54,292 nucleotides of DNA from NCBI GenBank assembly GCA_945949395.1, contig CAMFEK010000008.1, positions 1 to 54,292 of the forward strand, in the 5' to 3' direction. Both the position numbers and the translations under genes were made by a program. Positions 41,404 through 50,317 of this stretch are shown one piece after another. The stretch is from an uncultured Clostridia bacterium. Lineage in GTDB: Bacteria; Bacillota; Clostridia; Christensenellales; Borkfalkiaceae. The notes beneath the pieces were generated by a model. It ran no database searches. It worked only from the letters and a program-made list of their open reading frames with translations, and was not told the origin of the DNA. Each line of letters opens with the position of its first letter. Position 1 is the stretch's first letter.

Positions 41404-42239
41404 AAGATATTTTGAAGGCTCCCTTCGTGGAGGAAATGAAACGTACTACGGCAAATATGTACCGTCTCGGCTGGGACGAGAGAAACGGCGGCAATATCTC
41501 CTATATGCTCGAGGAAGAGGAGGTCGCCGAATATCTCGATTTGAATCGCGTCATCCGCACCATTCCCTTAATGGGCGTGAACGCGGCGGACTTCGACGCG
41601 TCTCCCATCGAAGGTAAAATTTTCATCGTGACGGGCACCGGCAAGTATTTCAAGAACGTGGAAGTAGACCCCGAAACGAATCTCGGCATCGTCCGCATCG
41701 CCAAGGGCGGCAAGGGCGTCGAGCTTTTGTGGGGCTATAAGGACGGGGGCAGACCTACTTCCGAATTCCCCGCGCACATGATGAGCCACATGGCGCGATT
41801 GAAAGTGGAGCCCGAAAACAGAGTGATCATGCACACGCACCCCACCAACACGCTCGCCATGAATTTCGTGCACGAACTGGACGAAAAGAAGTTCACCCAC
41901 ACCCTTTGGGAGATGTGCACCGAATGTATCGTCGTGTTCCCCGAAGGGGTCGGCATTCTCCCCTGGATGCTGTGCGGCACCAACTCCATCGGCGTCGCAA
42001 CGGCGGACAAGATGAAGGATTTCCGCGTCGTTATCTGGGCGCTCCACGGCGTGTACGGCGCGGGCAAGACGATGGACGAGACGTTCGGGCTCATCGAAAC
42101 GGTGGAAAAAGCCGCGCAGATCTATATGCTCATCGGAAATCGCCCCAGGATCAACACCATCAAGGATTCTCAGATGAAGGAGCTCGTCGATCTCTTCGAT
42201 ATCGCAGACAAGACGAGACTCGATTTCCTCGATCTCTGA
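41400..42239 (+). CDS. rhaD: Rhamnulose-1-phosphate aldolase
   Basis: RhaD cleaves L-rhamnulose 1-phosphate into dihydroxyacetone phosphate and L-lactaldehyde. The 279-residue class II aldolase has NGGNISYML near the N-terminus, GTGKYFKN, and the zinc-binding IMHTHPTN segment at about residue 141, with another histidine in WALHGVYG. The ATG at 41400 overlaps the rhaA stop; an earlier in-frame start lies inside rhaA and is not credible. The lactaldehyde product is handled by the FucO-like reductase encoded next. Confidence 0.96.
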   Translation: MKDILKAPFVEEMKRTTANMYRLGWDERNGGNISYMLEEEEVAEYLDLNRVIRTIPLMGVNAADFDASPIEGKIFIVTGTGKYFKNVEVDPETNLGIVRIAKGGKGVELLWGYKDGGRPTSEFPAHMMSHMARLKVEPENRVIMHTHPTNTLAMNFVHELDEKKFTHTLWEMCTECIVVFPEGVGILPWMLCGTNSIGVATADKMKDFRVVIWALHGVYGAGKTMDETFGLIETVEKAAQIYMLIGNRPRINTIKDSQMKELVDLFDIADKTRLDFLDL

Positions 42240-42265
42240 TTTACTAAGAAAAATAAGTGAAATTT

Positions 42266-42306
42266 ACGGGAGAGGTCTTGAAAAAAGCACTCTCCCGTGA
42301 TATAAT
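42266..42306 (+). promoter_or_regulatory. Promoter of the lactaldehyde reductase gene with overlapping inverted repeat
   Basis: TTGAAA (42278-42283), 17 bases, TATAAT (42301-42306). ACGGGAGAG (42266-42274) and CTCTCCCGT (42290-42298) form an inverted repeat that encloses the -35 box. It could be an operator or the rhaD terminator; no T-run follows. Confidence 0.75.
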
Positions 42307-42347
42307 ATCATCAATCGATAAAAATATATTTTAGGAGTGAAATTATT

Positions 42348-43493
42348 ATGGCAAGAATCGTACTTAACGAAACGTCTTATCACGGTGCAGGCTGCCTGCA
42401 GGAAATTGTCGGCGAAGTAGAAAAAAGAGGCTTTCAGAAGGCATTCGTTTGCTCTGACCCCGACCTCGTAAAATTCGGCGTGACGAAAAAGGTGCTCGAC
42501 CTTCTGGACGGCGCGGGCTGCGCGTATGAGTTGTATTCCAACATCAAACCCAACCCCACCATCGAAAACGTTCAGACGGGCGTAGCCGCCTTCAAGGCGA
42601 GCGGCGCCGACTATATCATCGCCATCGGCGGCGGCTCCTCCATGGATACCGCAAAAGCGATCGGCATCATCATCGCGAACCCCGAATTCGAGGACGTTCG
42701 CTCGCTCGAGGGCGTAGCGCCCACCAAGAATCCCTGCGTTCCCATTCTCGCCGTTCCCACCACGGCAGGTACCGCGGCGGAGGTTACCATCAACTACGTC
42801 ATCACCGACGTGGAAAAGAAGAGAAAGTTCGTCTGCGTGGACACGCACGATATCCCCGTCGTCGCCTTTATCGATCCCGAAATGATGTCCACCATGCCCA
42901 AGGGGCTCACCGCCGCTACGGGTATGGACGCTTTAACGCACGCCATCGAAGGCTACACCACCAAGGGCGCGTGGGAAATGACGGATATGTTCCACCTCGA
43001 AGCCATTCGCTTGATCTCTGAAAATCTTCGCGGCGCGGTAGCCAACACGAAAGAGGGCAGAGAGGGCATGGCGCTCGGTCAATACATCGCGGGCATGGGA
43101 TTCAGCAACGTCGGTCTCGGCATCGTTCACTCCATGGCACACGCTTTGGGCGCCGTTTACGATACCCCTCACGGCGTGGCAAACGCGATTTTGTTACCTA
43201 CCGTAATGGCTTGGAACGCGGACGCGACGGGTGAAAAATACCGCGAGATCGCGCGCGCCATGGGCGTTAAGAACGTGGACGATATGAGCCGCGAAGAGTA
43301 TTGCGCTGCCGCGGTAGACGCCGTAAAACAGCTCTCCGCAGACGTAGGCATTCCTGCGGATTTGAAGGCGATCGTGAAGGAAGAGGATATCGACTTCCTC
43401 GCGCAGTCCGCCATGGACGACGCCTGCCGTCCCGGTAACCCCAAGGATCCCACCAAGGAAGATATCATCGCGCTCTATAAGTCCTTGCTGTAA
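42348..43493 (+). CDS. fucO: Lactaldehyde reductase (iron-containing alcohol dehydrogenase)
   Basis: FucO reduces L-lactaldehyde to 1,2-propanediol with NADH, which disposes of the RhaD product under anaerobic conditions. The 381-residue group III dehydrogenase has the NAD-binding AIGGGSSMDTAKAIG motif at about 92-106, VPTTAGTAAEVT, and iron ligands in ATGMDALTHAIEGY, GIVHSMAHALG and DTPHGVANAILLP. It has its own strong promoter and can be expressed separately from rhaBAD. An AGGAG ribosome site precedes the ATG. Confidence 0.93.
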   Translation: MARIVLNETSYHGAGCLQEIVGEVEKRGFQKAFVCSDPDLVKFGVTKKVLDLLDGAGCAYELYSNIKPNPTIENVQTGVAAFKASGADYIIAIGGGSSMDTAKAIGIIIANPEFEDVRSLEGVAPTKNPCVPILAVPTTAGTAAEVTINYVITDVEKKRKFVCVDTHDIPVVAFIDPEMMSTMPKGLTAATGMDALTHAIEGYTTKGAWEMTDMFHLEAIRLISENLRGAVANTKEGREGMALGQYIAGMGFSNVGLGIVHSMAHALGAVYDTPHGVANAILLPTVMAWNADATGEKYREIARAMGVKNVDDMSREEYCAAAVDAVKQLSADVGIPADLKAIVKEEDIDFLAQSAMDDACRPGNPKDPTKEDIIALYKSLL

Positions 43494-43511
43494 TATCCGT
43501 AAGAAAGAATC

Positions 43512-43539
43512 AAATCGGTCGCTCTTGCGACCGATTTTT
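43512..43539 (+). terminator. Terminator of fucO
   Basis: AAATCGGTCGC (43512-43522) pairs perfectly with GCGACCGATTT (43527-43537) and the T-run continues to 43539. Confidence 0.92.
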
Positions 43540-43587
43540 GTCGTTTTTATGCAGTTTAAGCCAAAAAATAGGCATTTTATGTAAAAC

Positions 43588-43618
43588 TTGTTGCATTTTC
43601 GAGTATATTTGATATAAT
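43588..43618 (+). promoter_or_regulatory. Promoter of the candidate small RNA
   Basis: TATAAT at 43613-43618. The -35 may be TTGCAT (43591-43596, spacer 16) or TTGTTG (43588-43593, spacer 19). Confidence 0.65.
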
Positions 43619-43624
43619 GCAGAC

Positions 43625-43745
43625 GATGAATCTAATTCATTCTTTCCTCTGAAAGTCTTATCTGAAAAAGCGGCAAAACACCAATTTATTTTTCTACCTC
43701 TTCTCCTTAATTTGAGCCGCTCCCTTTCCGATAAGACTTTTTTTA
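43625..43745 (+). ncRNA. Candidate small RNA with long stem and pyrimidine-rich loop
   Basis: About 120 bases lie between a promoter and a T7 run. AAAGTCTTATC (43652-43662) pairs perfectly with GATAAGACTTT (43730-43740), GCGGC (43670-43674) with GCCGC (43716-43720), and GAAA with TTTC in between. The apical loop of about 41 bases carries CTACCTCTTCTCCTTAA, complementary to Shine-Dalgarno sequences. No ORF is apparent. It is a stand-alone unit upstream of the two-component system; it could also be a leader with an attenuator. No known RNA family is recognised. Confidence 0.6.
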
Positions 43746-43758
43746 TTTTCGACGGCTA

Positions 43759-43787
43759 TTGACAAGATTTGTTTTTTGTGCTAATTT
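43759..43787 (+). promoter_or_regulatory. Promoter of the LytTR two-component system
   Basis: TTGACA (43759-43764), 17 bases, TAATTT (43782-43787), 41 bases upstream of the response-regulator ATG. Confidence 0.6.
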
Positions 43788-43828
43788 ATAGGAGATAAGA
43801 GCCGAAAGGGCGAGATGGGAGTAAGATA

Positions 43829-44533
43829 ATGAAATTGGCGGTAGTCGAAAACGAAGAAAAAGAACGCGAGCGAATGAAGGAATATATCTTTCGTTACGCC
43901 GAAGAGAGCGGCGCGTTTTGTCAGGTCGATCTGTATGCGAACGGCGTCGACTTTCTGACGGACGGCAAGGGATACGATGCCGTATTTCTCGATATCCAAA
44001 TGCCCCTCATGGACGGCATGGAAACGGCGGAGCGCCTTCGAAAGACGGATGAAGAGGTGCAGATCGTGTTCGTCACCAACATGGCGCAATACGCCATCGA
44101 CGGCTACAAGGTGAGCGCGTTGGATTTTTTGGTGAAGCCCGTCGGTTACGTGGATATTCTGTTGGAGATGAAGAAAATCGCAAAGATGCGCCGCGGCGAC
44201 GACGACTTTTTGTATATCTCCGGCGCGGCTTTCTTTCGGAAAGTGCCGTATGCGGATATCAGATATATCGAGGTGTTTCGCCACGAGGTGACCGTGCACA
44301 CCAAGACGGAGCAACTATCCTTCCGCGGCACGCTCAAGGAAATCGAGGCGAAACTCGATAAAAAGCAGTTTTCCCGACCGGATAACTGTTATATCGTCAA
44401 CCTGCGCTACGTAAAGGAAGTGGACGGAGAGGATCTTTTCCTCGACGATGGGCAAGTGCTCCATATCAGCCGATCGAGAAAGAAATCCTTTTTTACGGAA
44501 CTATCCCTCTACATCAATAAATCGGGTAAATAA
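43829..44533 (+). CDS. LytTR-family response regulator
   Basis: This 234-residue regulator has a receiver domain (about 1-120) with phospho-acceptor Asp55 in AVFLDIQMPLMDG and conserved Lys in DFLVKPVG. A LytTR DNA-binding domain follows (about 130-230), with the YIEVFRHEVTVHT strand and SRPDNCYIVNLRYV. It pairs with the GHKL kinase 11 bases downstream, which is the AgrA/AgrC type of pairing. No autoinducing-peptide gene or AgrB-like protein is nearby, so the signal is unknown. A GGGAGTAAG ribosome site lies directly before the ATG. Confidence 0.94.
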   Translation: MKLAVVENEEKERERMKEYIFRYAEESGAFCQVDLYANGVDFLTDGKGYDAVFLDIQMPLMDGMETAERLRKTDEEVQIVFVTNMAQYAIDGYKVSALDFLVKPVGYVDILLEMKKIAKMRRGDDDFLYISGAAFFRKVPYADIRYIEVFRHEVTVHTKTEQLSFRGTLKEIEAKLDKKQFSRPDNCYIVNLRYVKEVDGEDLFLDDGQVLHISRSRKKSFFTELSLYINKSGK

Positions 44534-44544
44534 GGAGCAAGGCT

Positions 44545-45864
44545 GTGAATATTTTTAAGGATATAATCGCTTTCGGGTTTTTGAATTTTTATCTGGAAAT
44601 GCTTTTTGCCGCAGTCGTGTGCGTGCGGCATTACGAGCGGAGAGAGCACTTTCTCTTTCGCCTGCTCGGCGCTCTCGCCGTCGGCGGTCTGACGTACTTT
44701 TTGCCTTTTGGTAAAATGTCCGTCGGTCCCGTCAATTTAGGGTATCTCATCGTATTTGCCCTGATCGCGGCGGAGATCTTCGCCTGCATGAAGATTTCCG
44801 TCATGGGCAGCGTATTCTACGCCGTTTCGGCATTCGCCTTTCAGAATGCGGCATGGATGGTCATGATGATCATTTTCGACGTGTTCGGAACGGAAAACTT
44901 TTCCGCGTGGGGGGGCAGAGTTGTCTATCTTCTGACCTTTGCCGTCGTGTATCTGGTGTTGGGATTGCTGTTTCCCAACAAAAAATTCGCCAGTCAATCG
45001 CGAGAGAACAGGCTCTCCCTGCTGATGCTTTCTGCCGGGATCGTCTTCACCGTCTACGTTTTGAGCGCCCTAATCAGTGGCATCCAGGGTTGGAGCGTCT
45101 ATGCGAGGATCTACGCGTTGATCTGCTGTATCTTCGCCCTCAGCGCGCAGTTCGGTCTCTTCCGAAACGGGGAACTCAAAACGAGGAACAAACAGCTCGA
45201 AACGGAAAAAATCGTCCTGGAAGAGCTACTCTATCAGGAAAAGAAGCGCCAGGTGCTTACCAAGGAGAGCATCGAGATCATCGACGCCAAGTGTCACGAT
45301 CTAAAGCATCAGATCGCGGCTCTGCGCACGATGGACGAAAAGGAGCGGGAAGAGAGAATAGGGGAGATCGAAAACGCCGTCATTCTGTACGGCAAGATTG
45401 CCAAGACGAGCAACGAGGTGCTCAACGTCGTCCTCACCGAAAAAGGCATGATCTGCGAAAAGCATAAGATCCGCTTTACCTATATGCTCGACGGGGACGA
45501 ACTGTCCTTTTTGGAGCCCGTCGATCTCTCCACGCTGTTCGGCAACGCCATCGACAATGCGATCGAGTGCGTGCGGAAGGAGGCGGAGGAATACCGCGTC
45601 ATCAAGCTGATCGGCACCCGCAAGGATAATTTCTTGGGCGTGCATTTCGAAAATTACTGCTCCGCGCCTCCCGAGATGAAGGACGGTATGCCCGTCACGA
45701 GCAAGCGGGATAAAAACAATCACGGGTTCGGCATGAAGAGCATTCGCTATATCGCGGAAAAGTACGGCGGTCAGATGAATATTTCCCTGCAGGACAATAT
45801 GTTCGTGTTGGATATTCTCTTTCCCGTTAAGAATAAAAAAGAAATAACGGAAAGCATCGCCTGA
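44545..45864 (+). CDS. GHKL-type sensor histidine kinase (AgrC-like)
   Basis: This 439-residue kinase starts with GTG at 44545 behind an AAGGAG site. About six hydrophobic segments occupy residues 1-205. A coiled linker follows, then the phospho-acceptor region with KCHDLKHQI at about 249-257 and a GHKL ATPase domain (N-box NAIDNAIECVRK; G-box NHGFGMKSIRYIAEKYGG). It would sense a signal through the membrane domain and phosphorylate the LytTR regulator. No ligand can be inferred. Confidence 0.93.
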   Translation: MNIFKDIIAFGFLNFYLEMLFAAVVCVRHYERREHFLFRLLGALAVGGLTYFLPFGKMSVGPVNLGYLIVFALIAAEIFACMKISVMGSVFYAVSAFAFQNAAWMVMMIIFDVFGTENFSAWGGRVVYLLTFAVVYLVLGLLFPNKKFASQSRENRLSLLMLSAGIVFTVYVLSALISGIQGWSVYARIYALICCIFALSAQFGLFRNGELKTRNKQLETEKIVLEELLYQEKKRQVLTKESIEIIDAKCHDLKHQIAALRTMDEKEREERIGEIENAVILYGKIAKTSNEVLNVVLTEKGMICEKHKIRFTYMLDGDELSFLEPVDLSTLFGNAIDNAIECVRKEAEEYRVIKLIGTRKDNFLGVHFENYCSAPPEMKDGMPVTSKRDKNNHGFGMKSIRYIAEKYGGQMNISLQDNMFVLDILFPVKNKKEITESIA

Positions 45865-45892
45865 CGGGCGACGCTGATAAGAGGGAGATCAA

Positions 45893-46385
45893 ATGATATA
45901 TAAATTTCGCGCGGGGATAATCACGGAACGCGGTCGCGCATTTATCGAGATACCGTTTAACGTGTGGGAAGAGACGGGCTTGAAGGGGAATATTCCATGC
46001 AAGGTGACTATCCTCGATCTCTCTTTTGAATGTAAACTGATCCCCAAGGGGAACGGAATCTATTTCATTCCCGTAACAAAGAAAACGCTGTCGGCGCTCG
46101 AGACGACGGAAGAGTATGAAATCGGAATGCAACCGATCGACGCGCTGTCGCGCATCAATCATGACAGCCCGTATTCCAAGGAGCGCCCCATTCGGAAAAT
46201 AGACGGTATTCGGGAAATCCCCGTCCAAGCGGGGTTTTGCGGTCACGCCTGCGTTGCCATGCTCGCCGGCGTGCCCCTTGCCGAAGTGCTGCATCGTGAA
46301 TCACGACAACGGCTTTCTGCTTTGGTATAACGGTTCCTTCTGCGGCGCGACGGAGGTCGATCCGCAGAAAAAAAAAGCTATATAG
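45893..46385 (+). pseudogene. DUF1905/cysteine-peptidase-like gene with internal deletion and frameshift
   Basis: The main frame (45893-46330) encodes a DUF1905-like beta-barrel domain (about residues 1-85). The start of a C39/BtrH-like cysteine-peptidase fold follows (IPVQAGFCGHACVAMLAGVP). Reading then jumps frame: 46290-46385 encodes CIVNHDNGFLLWYNGSFCG and a short tail to TAG, which looks like the His/Asp-containing end of the same fold. The middle of the peptidase domain is missing. A further 46396-46470 stretch resembles another decayed coding end. Probably inactive, although the DUF1905 part could still be made. Confidence 0.6.
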
Positions 46386-46471
46386 AAATATTGCTCGATT
46401 GACGAAGATAGAGATCGTTTCCGATTCGTCGAACGGATACAAGGGCGCACCCGTGCGTGCGCTCATCATCG

Positions 46472-46499
46472 AACACCGCAGAAAAGGCGGTGTTTTTTT
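46472..46499 (+). terminator. Terminator after the decayed gene
   Basis: AACACCGC (46472-46479) pairs with GCGGTGTT (46487-46494) followed by T residues to 46499. The region to the GH3 start (46500-46634) is AT-rich; a TATGAT at 46567 lacks a clear -35. Confidence 0.8.
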
Positions 46500-46634
46500 G
46501 TCGTTCGGAAAAAGTCAAAAAAATAACGGGTTATGGCAAAAATAAACTTTTTTTCCTTTTTTGGTTTATGATGGGCTTACTGAAAGAGCAAAACAGAATT
46601 TGCTCGAAAATATCATAAAACAGGAGGAAAATTT

Positions 46635-49600
46635 ATGTCAAAAGCAAAAAACGTATTCCGCGGGCTTTCCGTGCTTTCCATTTTTCTGTTGGCGTCGTCC
46701 ATAACGGCAGCTAACTTAATGGAAGTGTATGCGGATCCCCTCGACGCGTTGCTCGGCACGCAGAGCCACACGACCGTCGTGGAAACGCCCGAAGACGGGG
46801 AATTGACCTGGACGTATTTGTCTCAGTTCAAGACCGCCAAAGAGGCGTACGAGGGCTACAAGGATTTTGCGATTCGGGAGGCGCAGGAGACCATCGCGCT
46901 CCTCAAAAACGATAACGCCGCGCTGCCTCTTGCCAAAACGGCAAAGATCACGATGCTCGGCTTGCGCAGCTACGCCGCCTGCTACGGCAACAACGGCGGT
47001 TCAACCCCCGACACGCAGTCTATCGAAAGAAACAAGGGAGAAACGAGCGGCAACCGCATTTTCGAGACATTTGCAAGGGCGGGATTTCAGATCAACCCGT
47101 CCATGTTGAGCGCGTATGAAAAATATTGCAGCGCTCTTACGTGGGCGCCTGCGAGTTTCGGCTCCAGCTCCCCTTCCTACAAGGAACTCAACGTGACGAA
47201 CGACATCGCCGAGCTGTCCTTGAGCGAGCTGAAAGAGCTCAACCCTTCCTACGATAAGGAATATAATGATTATTCCGACGCGGCGATCGTGGTCGTCGGT
47301 CGTCCGGGCGGCGAGAGCTATAACTACGTCACGGGCGGGCAGGACACGACTTCCGGCAATATCATGGGTCTCTCTTCCGAAGAAAAAGAGATTATCGCCG
47401 AGGCGAAGAAGAACTTTGATAAGGTCATCGTCCTTATTAACTCTTCCTGCGTCATGGAGATTCCCGAACTGAAAAACGATAAGGATATCGACGCCGTCCT
47501 GTGGGTGGGTTTCCCCGGCTCCTACGGGTTCAACGCGGTCGCCGACGTATTGAACGGAACGGTTTCCCCCTCCGCGCATCTCGGCGATACGTTCGTCGCC
47601 AACCATTCCGCCGAACCCGCCATGCAGTCCTTCGGCAACATTCCCTGGACGAACGCCTCCGATTTTGAGAAAAAGGATAACGTAAACGGATATCTCGTCG
47701 AGGCGGAGGGCATCTATCAGGGGTATCGCTATTACGAAACGAGATATGCCGACATCGTAACGGGCAACGGCAACGCCGCCACCGCGTCCGCGGGAACGTA
47801 CACGAACGCCGACGGTTCGCTCGGCACTTCGAACGGCACCTGGACGTATGACAACGAAGTCGTTTATCCCTTCGGCTACGGCTTGAGTTATACTTCCTTC
47901 GAACAAAAGCTTGAATCCGTCGTCATCTCCGGCGACAAGAAGACGGCTACCGTCACCGTGAGCGTCAAGAATACGGGTGACGTGGCGGGTAAGTCCGTCG
48001 TTCAGGTTTATGCGCAGACGCCTTACACGGAATACGATAGGGCGAACGGCGTGGAAAAATCCGCGATTCAGCTCATCGATTACGAAAAGACCAAGCTCCT
48101 TTCCAAGAATGAAACCCAAGAGATCACCATGAAGATCTCCTTGGCAAACCTCGCGTCCTACGATTATCGGAACGCCAAGACGTATATCGTCGATCCCGGC
48201 GATTACTATATCGCCATCGGCGACGATTCCCACGACGCCTTGAACAACGTGCTCGCGGCGCAGGGCTACACCACCGAAAACGGTATGACCGCGGACGGCG
48301 ACGAGGATAAGACGTACAAGTGGACTTGGACGGGCGACGTCGACAAGGATACCTTCTCCGTATCCAAGGCGGGCGTTTCCATCACCAACGCGCTCTCCGA
48401 CGGCGATTATTCTATGGATCTCAATACCTTTATGCCCGGCACGGTAACCTATATGAGCCGTTCGGACTGGAACGGAACCTTCCCCAAGTCCTACGAAGGG
48501 CTTTCGGCGGAAGGCAGGCTCGCCAAGCTGTTGAAAAACGACTTCATCGACGTAAAGACGTCGGACGATACCTCGGATATCAAGTGGGGCGTAGACAACG
48601 GCATGACGCTTTCCGAACTCAAGGGAGCCGATTACGACGATCCCCGTTGGGAAAAACTCCTCGAACAGACGACGATCACCGAATTTCTCGATTTTGCCAA
48701 GAGCGCGTTCCACAACATCGCGGCGATCCCTTCCGTAGGCATGCAGCAGATGGGCGCGGACGACGGTCCCGGCGGTTCGGACAGCCATTACTTCCAGGAA
48801 GGCACCTATCAGGGCGAAGCGTATGCGGACGCGGAAGAGTACGCGGGATTCGGTACCAGAGTCGCTCCTTCTCCCACAAACCTCGCATATTCCTTCAATA
48901 AGGAACTCGCTTACGAAAACGGCGAGATCATCATCGGTGAAACTTCCCTCATCATGAATTTGCCCATCATCATCGGTCCCGGCGGCAACCTGCACCGAAA
49001 CGGCTACAACGGTCGCGGCGGCGAGTATTATTCCGAGGATCCCATTCTCTCCGGCTACACGGGCAGCGCGGTCGTTCAGGGCGCGCAGAGCAAGGGTTGT
49101 CTCGTCAACGTGAAGCACGCGGCGTTCAACGATCAGGAAATCAACCGTTCCGGCGTCGCCGTATTCATGAACGAACAGAAGGCGAGAGAGCTCGAGCTTC
49201 GCAACCTCGCGCAACTCTTCGAAGCGAACGGCAAGCCCGCTTCCTTCGAAAAGGATGAGAGCAAGGCGGATACCTATACGCAGGGCGCGTTCGGCGTCAT
49301 GACCTCCTACAACCGCATCGGCGCGGTGGCGTCGAGCGCAAACTACGGCATGATGGTTCAGATCCTGCGCGACGAGTGGGGTTTCAAGGGCTACAACGTG
49401 ACCGACTTCACGGGCGTTGCGCCCAAGGCGGCTCCCAAGGAATCTATTCTCTTCGGCACCACGGCATTCTGCGGCTTCGGCGTATCCGTCGATTACTGGA
49501 CGGAAGATTTCTTCCGAAACGATAGAGAGATGAGCCTTGCCATCAAGGAAGACCTTCACTATATTCTCTACTCTATGGTAAATAGCAACGCCTACAACTC

Positions 49601-49748
49601 CTCCGGCAACGTGGTAAGAGTGGAACTCCCCACGATTTGGAGAACGGGTTATAAGGTTGCCATCGGCGTGTCCGCCGCTATCATGGCGATCGGCGTGGCA
49701 GGCTACGTCGTATTCGAAATTCTCGATAAGAAAAAGGAGGCAAAATAA
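46635..49748 (+). CDS. Glycoside hydrolase family 3 with swapped domain order and two membrane anchors
   Basis: This 1037-residue enzyme of beta-glucosidase type has the C-terminal-type GH3 sandwich first (about 75-345) and a fibronectin-like domain (about 415-520, after PFGYGLSYTSFE). The catalytic TIM barrel comes last (about 660-980). The barrel shows GPGGNLHRNGYNGRGGEYYSEDP, NVKHAAFNDQE and the nucleophile region NVTDFTG, with Asp near residue 924. Such inverted GH3 enzymes are known in rumen and gut Firmicutes. Hydrophobic segments at residues 8-30 and about 1003-1026 should anchor both ends, with the bulk outside. It is followed two bases later by a small membrane-protein gene. The substrate is a beta-linked glucoside or xyloside; not resolved. 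Confidence 0.9.
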   Translation: MSKAKNVFRGLSVLSIFLLASSITAANLMEVYADPLDALLGTQSHTTVVETPEDGELTWTYLSQFKTAKEAYEGYKDFAIREAQETIALLKNDNAALPLAKTAKITMLGLRSYAACYGNNGGSTPDTQSIERNKGETSGNRIFETFARAGFQINPSMLSAYEKYCSALTWAPASFGSSSPSYKELNVTNDIAELSLSELKELNPSYDKEYNDYSDAAIVVVGRPGGESYNYVTGGQDTTSGNIMGLSSEEKEIIAEAKKNFDKVIVLINSSCVMEIPELKNDKDIDAVLWVGFPGSYGFNAVADVLNGTVSPSAHLGDTFVANHSAEPAMQSFGNIPWTNASDFEKKDNVNGYLVEAEGIYQGYRYYETRYADIVTGNGNAATASAGTYTNADGSLGTSNGTWTYDNEVVYPFGYGLSYTSFEQKLESVVISGDKKTATVTVSVKNTGDVAGKSVVQVYAQTPYTEYDRANGVEKSAIQLIDYEKTKLLSKNETQEITMKISLANLASYDYRNAKTYIVDPGDYYIAIGDDSHDALNNVLAAQGYTTENGMTADGDEDKTYKWTWTGDVDKDTFSVSKAGVSITNALSDGDYSMDLNTFMPGTVTYMSRSDWNGTFPKSYEGLSAEGRLAKLLKNDFIDVKTSDDTSDIKWGVDNGMTLSELKGADYDDPRWEKLLEQTTITEFLDFAKSAFHNIAAIPSVGMQQMGADDGPGGSDSHYFQEGTYQGEAYADAEEYAGFGTRVAPSPTNLAYSFNKELAYENGEIIIGETSLIMNLPIIIGPGGNLHRNGYNGRGGEYYSEDPILSGYTGSAVVQGAQSKGCLVNVKHAAFNDQEINRSGVAVFMNEQKARELELRNLAQLFEANGKPASFEKDESKADTYTQGAFGVMTSYNRIGAVASSANYGMMVQILRDEWGFKGYNVTDFTGVAPKAAPKESILFGTTAFCGFGVSVDYWTEDFFRNDREMSLAIKEDLHYILYSMVNSNAYNSSGNVVRVELPTIWRTGYKVAIGVSAAIMAIGVAGYVVFEILDKKKEAK

Positions 49749-49749
49749 T

Positions 49750-50187
49750 ATGAATCTCAAGAAAAACCTTTCCGGTTACGCTTTGATCGCTTCCGCCGCG
49801 TTGGCGCTCGTCGGGCTCGTCTTTTATATCGTGACCTCCACGACGGGTTATCTCGCCAACACGGAAGTCAACGCGCTCCCCATCGTATTCTCCCTTCTTG
49901 CGATCCTTCTCTCCTGCGTCGGGTTTATTCTCGGCGGCAAGCTGAACGGTTGGGTCAATACGGCGATCATCCTCGTCGTATCCGCGCTCGTCGTCGCCTC
50001 CCTCGTCGGATTCGTCGACGCGAGAGTGGACGTCGTGGCGGACGTATTCTTCATCCCCGTCAACTTCCCCGCTTCGGAAGGGGTCGCGGCGAATGCGTCC
50101 ATCGTCGGCGCCGTGTTCTACGTGCTCTCCGTCATTGCCCTTGCGGTATCCGGATTCGCCTCCGATCGGATAAAGGACGGTAAATAA
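49750..50187 (+). CDS. Four-helix membrane protein linked to GH3
   Basis: This 145-residue protein has four hydrophobic segments (about 9-32, 44-65, 69-90 and 118-138) with short loops and a 27-residue outer loop (VDARVDVV...). The ATG at 49750 has a GGAGG site inside the end of the GH3 gene; the longer open frame starting inside GH3 is not credible. Same operon as the GH3 enzyme, so it may be a partner that holds or stabilises it in the membrane. I do not recognise the family. Confidence 0.75.
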   Translation: MNLKKNLSGYALIASAALALVGLVFYIVTSTTGYLANTEVNALPIVFSLLAILLSCVGFILGGKLNGWVNTAIILVVSALVVASLVGFVDARVDVVADVFFIPVNFPASEGVAANASIVGAVFYVLSVIALAVSGFASDRIKDGK

Positions 50188-50208
50188 TTCTACCCCTTCA
50201 AGCAAAGC

Positions 50209-50233
50209 GGCTCGCCTTTCGGCGAGCCCTTTT
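50209..50233 (+). terminator. Terminator of the GH3 operon
   Basis: GGCTCGCC (50209-50216), TTTC, GGCGAGCC (50221-50228), then CTTTTG. Confidence 0.85.
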
Positions 50234-50281
50234 GCGCGGGTGACAGTTTACGGATAATAAGTAGTAATTTAAGTATTTATA

Positions 50282-50310
50282 TTGCATTTTTTATGAAAGT
50301 ATGATAGAAT
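50282..50310 (+). promoter_or_regulatory. Promoter of the beta-galactosidase operon
   Basis: TTGCAT (50282-50287), 17 bases, TAGAAT (50305-50310). The leader to the ATG is about 90 bases. Confidence 0.75.
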
Positions 50311-50317
50311 ATACGAA

